Shown piece by piece: positions 5,846-9,054 of a stretch of DNA of 9,054 bases. Each line of letters starts with the position of its first letter. Positions within the stretch are counted from its first letter, which is position 1. The DNA comes from Marmoricola sp. (GTDB lineage: Bacteria > Actinomycetota > Actinomycetes > Propionibacteriales > Nocardioidaceae): contig JASLCW010000395.1 of NCBI GenBank assembly GCA_030151765.1, forward strand, positions 1 through 9,054. The letters run 5' to 3'. Both the position numbers and the translations under genes were made by a program. Below the pieces are notes generated by a model. It did no database searches. It saw only the letters and a list, made by a program, of their open reading frames with translations, and was not told where the DNA came from.

Positions 5846-6252
5846 TCCGTGACCGTGGACGGCGCGCTCATGAAGGCCCGGACCTCGATCCACTCCATGA
5901 TCGGCCGGCCCCCGGGACCCGGCGCCGAGGATGCGTACGCCGCGGCCTCGTAGGCGCGCTCCTGCGAGTCGACGTCGATGATCCACCAGCCAGCGATCAG
6001 GTCCTTGGTCTCGGCGAAGGGACCGTCGGTCACCGGCGGCTTGCCCTCGCCGTCGTACCGGACGAAGGTGCCCTCGGGTGAGAGGCCCTGCGCGTCCACG
6101 AACTCACCGCGCCTCTTGAAGTCCTCGGTCACCTGGTGCATGAAGGCGATGTGCGCCTCCACCTCCTGCGGGGTCCATTGGTCCATCGGCGCCAGGTCGC
6201 CGTACGCGATGTCGTGATCGCCGCGGTAGTGCTTGAGCAACAGGTACTTCAT
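5842..6252 (-). CDS. YCII-related (DGPF-domain) protein, partner of the ECF42 sigma factor
   Basis: The 136-residue protein has the YCII/DGPF fold, a small dimeric alpha/beta barrel domain. The signature is VTDGPFAETKD (74-84), followed by GWWIIDVDS (88-96). The biochemical role is unresolved, although DGPF genes are the standard neighbours and targets of ECF42 sigma factors. The ATG at 6252 has a GAGGAG ribosome binding site (6258-6263) at 5-base spacing. Its stop codon overlaps the GTG start of the sigma gene, so the two form one transcription and translation unit. There is no signal peptide, so it is cytoplasmic. It may act as a sensor or enzyme feeding the sigma factor, which is inference from gene order only. 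Confidence 0.93.
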   Translation of the reverse strand: MKYLLLKHYRGDHDIAYGDLAPMDQWTPQEVEAHIAFMHQVTEDFKRRGEFVDAQGLSPEGTFVRYDGEGKPPVTDGPFAETKDLIAGWWIIDVDSQERAYEAAAYASSAPGPGGRPIMEWIEVRAFMSAPSTVTE

Positions 6253-6300
6253 GGTCTCTCCTCGAACCGGTACGGCGCCTCTCGCCGCTTACGACCCTAG

Positions 6301-6327
6301 GACGGAGCCGCGCACAGGTTCTCGACA
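6301..6327 (-). promoter_or_regulatory. Candidate ECF42-dependent promoter of the YCII-sigma operon
   Basis: On the minus strand TGTCGA (6322-6327) is followed after 17 bases by CGTC (6301-6304). As I recall it, the published ECF42 target motif is TGTCGA in the -35 and CGA/TC in the -10. The predicted transcript start near 6294 leaves a leader of about 40 bases before the ATG at 6252. The position, just upstream of the partner gene, matches the self-activating arrangement described for the group. The motif is read by eye and not scored. Confidence 0.65.
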
Positions 6328-6355
6328 TCGGGTCCGGACTTTTTTTCCGCGCCCA

Positions 6356-6382
6356 TGTCACAGACCTGGATCGGGCGGTGTC
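6356..6382 (+). promoter_or_regulatory. Candidate ECF41-dependent promoter of the CMD-sigma operon
   Basis: TGTCACA (6356-6362) is followed by a 16-base spacer and TGTC (6379-6382). The motif I recall for ECF41 sigma factors is TGTCACA-N16-CGTC, so the -35 and spacer match exactly and the -10 differs at one base. It lies 32 bases before the ATG at 6414. A run of seven T (6340-6346) sits upstream and may aid promoter activity. It faces away from the ECF42-like promoter; the two -35 elements are 28 bp apart. Confidence 0.75.
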
Positions 6383-6413
6383 TTCATGTCACCACCGAGC
6401 GAAGGAGATCGCG

Positions 6414-6995
6414 ATGACCACCATGACGACCGAGGAACGCCGCAGTCGGGCCCGCGTGCCTCTAGTGGAGGGCAAGGACCTCTTCAGCCGCCTGATGACG
6501 GCGTACTCCAGGCGCGTCTACGGCGACGTGCTCGACAACGGCCTGGCCCTGCTGCACCAGCGGCAGGTCCTGCGCAGCATCGTCAGGTTCGAGCGAGGGG
6601 TGGCCAAGTGGAACCGCCTCGACCCCGACCTGAAGCTTCTCGCGGAGGCTGCCACGGCGGCCTTGATCGGCTGCAGTTGGTGCATGGACTTCGGCTACTA
6701 CGCGGCCAAGAGCCGCGGTCTCGACACCTCGAAGCTGGGTGAGGTACCGCGCTGGCGCGAGTCCGCCGCCTTCACCGATCGCGAGCGTCGCGTGATGGAG
6801 TACGCCGAAGCCGTCACCGTCACGCCTCCCGAGGTGACCGACGACCTGACGGAGGCGCTCCGCGCCGATCTGGGCGAGGATGGCTTCGTGGAGCTGACCA
6901 TGATGATCGCGGTCGAGAACGAGCGCTCGCGCTTCAATCACGCCCTCGGGCTGACCTCCCAGGGATTCAAGGACCATTGCGAGCTGCCCTCGTGA
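6414..6995 (+). CDS. Carboxymuconolactone decarboxylase (AhpD-like) family protein, ECF41 partner
   Basis: The 193-residue protein belongs to the carboxymuconolactone decarboxylase/AhpD-like family, helical proteins that often work as thiol-dependent peroxidase partners. The likely redox pair is CSWC (Cys87, Cys90) in AALIGCSWCMDFG, and ENERSRFNHALGL (168-180) is the second conserved block. AhpD has a histidine four residues after the second cysteine, but here that position is Gly94, so peroxidase activity is uncertain. The start is ATG 6414, with a GAAGGAG ribosome binding site (6401-6407) at 6 bases; an in-frame GTG at 6378 would overlap the predicted -10 and is rejected. Its stop overlaps the sigma start (GTGA). 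CMD proteins are one of the three enzyme types (the COE set) linked to ECF41 sigma genes, so it is probably the main target and partner of that sigma factor. Confidence 0.93.
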   Translation: MTTMTTEERRSRARVPLVEGKDLFSRLMTAYSRRVYGDVLDNGLALLHQRQVLRSIVRFERGVAKWNRLDPDLKLLAEAATAALIGCSWCMDFGYYAAKSRGLDTSKLGEVPRWRESAAFTDRERRVMEYAEAVTVTPPEVTDDLTEALRADLGEDGFVELTMMIAVENERSRFNHALGLTSQGFKDHCELPS

Positions 6996-7858
6996 GCGAG
7001 GACCCCTTCATCGAGCACCGGCCGCTGCTCTTCACCGTCGCCTACGAGATGCTCGGCAGCGCCGACGACGCCGAGGACGTGCTCCAGGAGTCGTGGTTGC
7101 GCTGGTCGCGGGTCGACCGGTCGGAGATCGGCGACCAGCGCGCCTACCTGGTCCGCATCGTCACCCGGCAGGCCCTCAATCGGCTGCGTACCGTGCAGCG
7201 GCAGCGCGAGGACTACGTCGGCACCTGGCTGCCTGAGCCGCTCGTCACCGCACCCGACGTCCTCGACGACGTGGAGCTGGCCGAGTCGGTCTCGTTCGCG
7301 ATGCTGATGGTGCTCGAGACACTGAGCCCGCTGGAACGCGCCGTCTTCGTGCTACGCGAGATCTTCGCCTTCGAGTACGACGAGATCGCGGCGATGACCG
7401 ACCGTACGCCGGCCGCCTGTCGCCAGCTGATCGCCCGCGCCCGCAATCACGTCCAGGCCCGTCGTCCCCGCTTCCAGCCGCCCGGCGACGTGGAGCGGAT
7501 CATCACCGAGTTCTTCGTCGCCGCCAGTACCGGCAAGGCGGAGGATCTGATCGCGCTGATGGCCCCGGACGTCGTACTCCACACCGACGGCGGCGGGAAG
7601 AAGAAGGCGGCGCTGCAACCGATCCACGGCCCCGACAAGATCGCCCGCTTCCTCCTGGCAGTCACTCCGGCGGAGGCCCAGATCGACATCGACTGGAGCG
7701 TCGTCAACGGAGCACCGGCGCTGCTGCTCTTCATCGACGGCGAACTCGACTCGGTCGCGACGATGACCTCACGAGACGGCCTGGTCGACGAGATCTACTT
7801 CGTCCGCAATCCCGACAAGCTCACCGGCATCGGCGTACGTCGCGAAGTACGTCGCTGA
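6992..7858 (+). CDS. ECF41-type (SigJ-like) RNA polymerase sigma factor with SnoaL-like C-terminal domain
   Basis: The 288-residue product shows every hallmark of ECF41. Sigma region 2 (about 5-70) contains EHRPLLFTVAYEMLGSADDA (8-27) and AYLVRIVTRQALNRLR (51-66). The linker has WLPEP (79-83). Region 4 (about 100-155) contains LSPLERAVFVLREIFAFEYD (111-130). The SnoaL-like domain (about 165-288) carries DGGGK (199-203) and NPDKL (273-277). In this group the fused domain replaces an anti-sigma factor and both stimulates and restrains activity. The start is GTG 6992, overlapping the CMD stop by four bases; a TTG at 6977 is possible but less typical. No anti-sigma gene is nearby. The adjacent motif at 6356-6382 suggests positive autoregulation of the two-gene operon. 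The inducing signal is unknown. Confidence 0.95.
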   Translation: MSEDPFIEHRPLLFTVAYEMLGSADDAEDVLQESWLRWSRVDRSEIGDQRAYLVRIVTRQALNRLRTVQRQREDYVGTWLPEPLVTAPDVLDDVELAESVSFAMLMVLETLSPLERAVFVLREIFAFEYDEIAAMTDRTPAACRQLIARARNHVQARRPRFQPPGDVERIITEFFVAASTGKAEDLIALMAPDVVLHTDGGGKKKAALQPIHGPDKIARFLLAVTPAEAQIDIDWSVVNGAPALLLFIDGELDSVATMTSRDGLVDEIYFVRNPDKLTGIGVRREVRR

Positions 7859-7951
7859 ACGACAGGTTGCCCCGTGCATCGATCATGGCGGCGAGCCCGG
7901 CTGAAACCTACGATCCCCGCTAACCACATCGGTGCGGAAAGGATCGTCAAC

Positions 7952-8485
7952 ATGAGCAGGATGAAAGCTGCCGGCACTACGGTCGCCGTCTGCGTCGGGG
8001 CCGCGGCACTCGTGAGCGCGGGCTTCGGGATCGGCAATGCAGTCGGGTCGGCCAAGGCGGTGACCGCGTGCGTCACCACGAAGAATGTCGTCGTCGGCGC
8101 GACGAAGAAGGGCAAGTGTCCGAGCGGCAGCCACAAGTTGAAGGTCGCGACCGTCGGGCCGCGCGGCGAGCAGGGGCCGCCGGGACTCCCGGGCACGACG
8201 GCCTTCGGCACGGACACCGGCAACTCGAGCGGAGGCCCCTTCAGCGACAACTGCGTGCTCGGCGACGTGTGGGTGTCGGCGATCCCCGGGTGGGGTCCGG
8301 GAACTCCGGCCAACGGCCAGATCTGGCCGATCAACGGCGACACCGCGGCGCTCTACAGCCTGATCGGCACGACCTACGGCGGCAACGGGACGACGACCTT
8401 CCAGCTGCCGGATCTGCGCGCGTCGACACCCAACGGGATGACCACCTACATCTGCACTGAGGGCATCTTCCCGGCGAGGACCTAG
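7952..8485 (+). CDS. Predicted secreted protein with collagen-like stretch and phage tail-collar-like domain
   Basis: The 177-residue protein begins with a signal-peptide-like segment (MSRMK, then a hydrophobic stretch to about Ala34-Ala36). A small cysteine-containing module follows (Cys40, Cys56: ACVTTKN to KGKCPSGS), then a collagen-like run of four Gly-x-y triplets (GPRGEQGPPGLPG, 69-81). The C-terminal half (about 104-156) resembles the phage tail collar domain: NGQIWPINGDTAALYSLIGT, then TYGGNGTTTFQLPDLR. Cys101 and Cys168 might pair. It is probably exported and displayed or released; function unknown. The ATG at 7952 has an AAAGGA site (7938-7943) at 8 bases; an in-frame upstream GTG at 7874 would hide the signal peptide. 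It starts 93 bases after the ECF41-like sigma gene without an obvious promoter or terminator between them. The collar domain may be a domesticated phage part. Confidence 0.85.
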   Translation: MSRMKAAGTTVAVCVGAAALVSAGFGIGNAVGSAKAVTACVTTKNVVVGATKKGKCPSGSHKLKVATVGPRGEQGPPGLPGTTAFGTDTGNSSGGPFSDNCVLGDVWVSAIPGWGPGTPANGQIWPINGDTAALYSLIGTTYGGNGTTTFQLPDLRASTPNGMTTYICTEGIFPART

Positions 8486-8526
8486 GGCTCGGTGCCGGCG
8501 GCCATGATCGCGCTGGAGTCGCCGAG

Positions 8527-9054
8527 TCAGGACGACTGTTCGCGCAGGTAGTCACCGAATCCGGGGAGGGTGAAGCGAACGAGGCCGTGTCCCACGGGCT
8601 CGATCACGCCCTTCTCGATCAGGCGATCGCGCGGCACGCTGATCGACCGGGAGTCCTGTTCGAGCTCGGCGGCGATCGCCGCTCGCGTGACATTGCCCGA
8701 CGAGACCGATGCCTCGGCGCGCGCCATGGCCACCAGGAAGGACTGCTCCCCCCTGGTGGCGGAATTCCATCGGGCTCGGTGCATCGCCTCGATCTGCTGA
8801 CGGGCCGCCGGTACCCCCGCCCGCACCTGGGCGAGGGTCAGCCGGGCACCCTCCGCGGGCTCGGCGGCGTCCCAGGTCGTACTGCCGAGCAGCTGTAGGA
8901 AATAGGGATGGCCGTGCGCCTCGGCGACGACCTGGTCGAGCGCGCTGGGAGTCCAGGCGACGCCGAGCGCCTCGGCGGGCTCGACCAGGGCTGCCGCGGC
9001 ATCGGTGTCGCTGAGCAGGTCGAGGGCGACGAAGGCGCTGCGCTCGCCGAAGGT
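8527..9054 (-). CDS. C-terminal part of a probable AAA-type ATP-binding protein (runs off the window)
   Basis: The minus-strand frame ending with TGA at 8527-8529 stays open to the right edge, giving the last 175 residues of a longer protein. It starts TFGERSAFVALDLLSDTDAA, then has EAHGHPYFLQLLG and a helical segment with ARWNSATRGEQSFLVAM. This pattern (an L..D..AAL..PA element, then a hydrophobic PYFLQ helix) resembles the lid and C-terminal region of Orc1/STAND-like bacterial ATP-binding proteins. The last 80 or so residues look like a winged helix (NVTRAAIAAELEQDSRSIS, then LIEKGVIEPVGHGLVRFTLP). The Walker motifs, if present, lie outside the window, so the ATPase assignment rests on the C-terminal pattern alone. 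A GTG at 8826 could start a 99-residue ORF, but coding clearly continues upstream. It converges with the secreted-protein gene, leaving 41 bases between the stops. Confidence 0.75.
   Translation of the reverse strand, partial: TFGERSAFVALDLLSDTDAAAALVEPAEALGVAWTPSALDQVVAEAHGHPYFLQLLGSTTWDAAEPAEGARLTLAQVRAGVPAARQQIEAMHRARWNSATRGEQSFLVAMARAEASVSSGNVTRAAIAAELEQDSRSISVPRDRLIEKGVIEPVGHGLVRFTLPGFGDYLREQSS

Noticed and set aside
5846..5986. A 47-codon N-terminal extension of the ECF42-type sigma factor
   Set aside because: It is an out-of-frame shadow of the YCII gene, rich in Arg and Gly; family proteins start close to the GTG at 5845, which overlaps the YCII stop in the usual coupled way.
6387..6413. 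A second TGTCAC sequence before the CMD gene as an alternative ECF41 promoter
   Set aside because: Sixteen bases downstream of the seven-base element there is CGCG rather than CGTC, and a transcript from it would start inside the coding region.
7835..7855. Direct repeat GTACGTCGC twice
   Set aside because: It lies within the end of the ECF41-type sigma gene and encodes VRREVRR; likely a chance repetition of Arg/Val codons.
8486..8526. CTCGG / CCGAG inverted repeat between the converging last two genes as a terminator
   Set aside because: Only a 5-bp perfect stem with a loop near 30 bases and mismatches beyond it; no T-run.
8527..8826. A complete 99-residue gene starting at GTG 8826
   Set aside because: The same frame continues without a stop to the window edge with host-like codons and a recognisable PYFLQ helix, so this is the C-terminal part of a longer protein.

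Overview
The window comes from a high-GC actinobacterial chromosome. Most of it has codons ending almost always in G or C, leaderless or GTG starts, overlapping gene pairs of the GTGA type, and protein families typical of soil Actinobacteria. A Nocardioides/Propionibacteriales-like host is my guess only. I see no rRNA, tRNA, CRISPR array or insertion sequence, and no gene-free stretch longer than about 230 bases.

Bases 1 to about 1585 are the end of an integrated mobile element. They carry a large serine recombinase (119-1552, minus strand) in sequence clearly poorer in G+C than the rest. Directly behind the integrase start, the DNA switches to the last 26 or so codons of a host gene for peptide methionine sulfoxide reductase A (msrA, 1588-1668), which has no upstream part here. 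The element has therefore probably integrated into the 3' part of msrA, and one hybrid attachment site lies near 1568-1601.

Bases 1670-3641 form a small regulated locus. A MarR-type repressor gene and an NADPH-dependent FMN/quinone reductase gene read leftward, and an alpha/beta hydrolase gene reads rightward. The divergent promoter region holds a perfect 17-bp inverted repeat made of two 12-bp palindromes spaced 21 bp (two helical turns) apart, a strong candidate MarR operator.

Bases 3646-7858 hold two extracytoplasmic-function (ECF) sigma-factor systems placed back to back. Leftward: a YCII/DGPF protein, an ECF42-type sigma factor with a long C-terminal extension, then a phytanoyl-CoA dioxygenase-like protein and a small, possibly frameshifted, unknown gene. 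Rightward: a carboxymuconolactone decarboxylase/AhpD-like protein followed by an ECF41-type (SigJ-like) sigma factor with a SnoaL-like C-terminal domain. In each pair the sigma gene overlaps its partner by four bases (GTGA). The 161-bp region between them carries one promoter-like motif matching each sigma group, TGTCGA-N17-CGTC on minus and TGTCACA-N16-TGTC on plus. Each system thus appears to drive itself from a shared intergenic region.

Bases 7952-8485 encode a predicted secreted protein with a short collagen-like stretch and a phage tail-collar-like domain. Bases 8527-9054 (minus) hold the C-terminal part of a gene, probably an AAA-type ATP-binding protein, that runs off the right edge.
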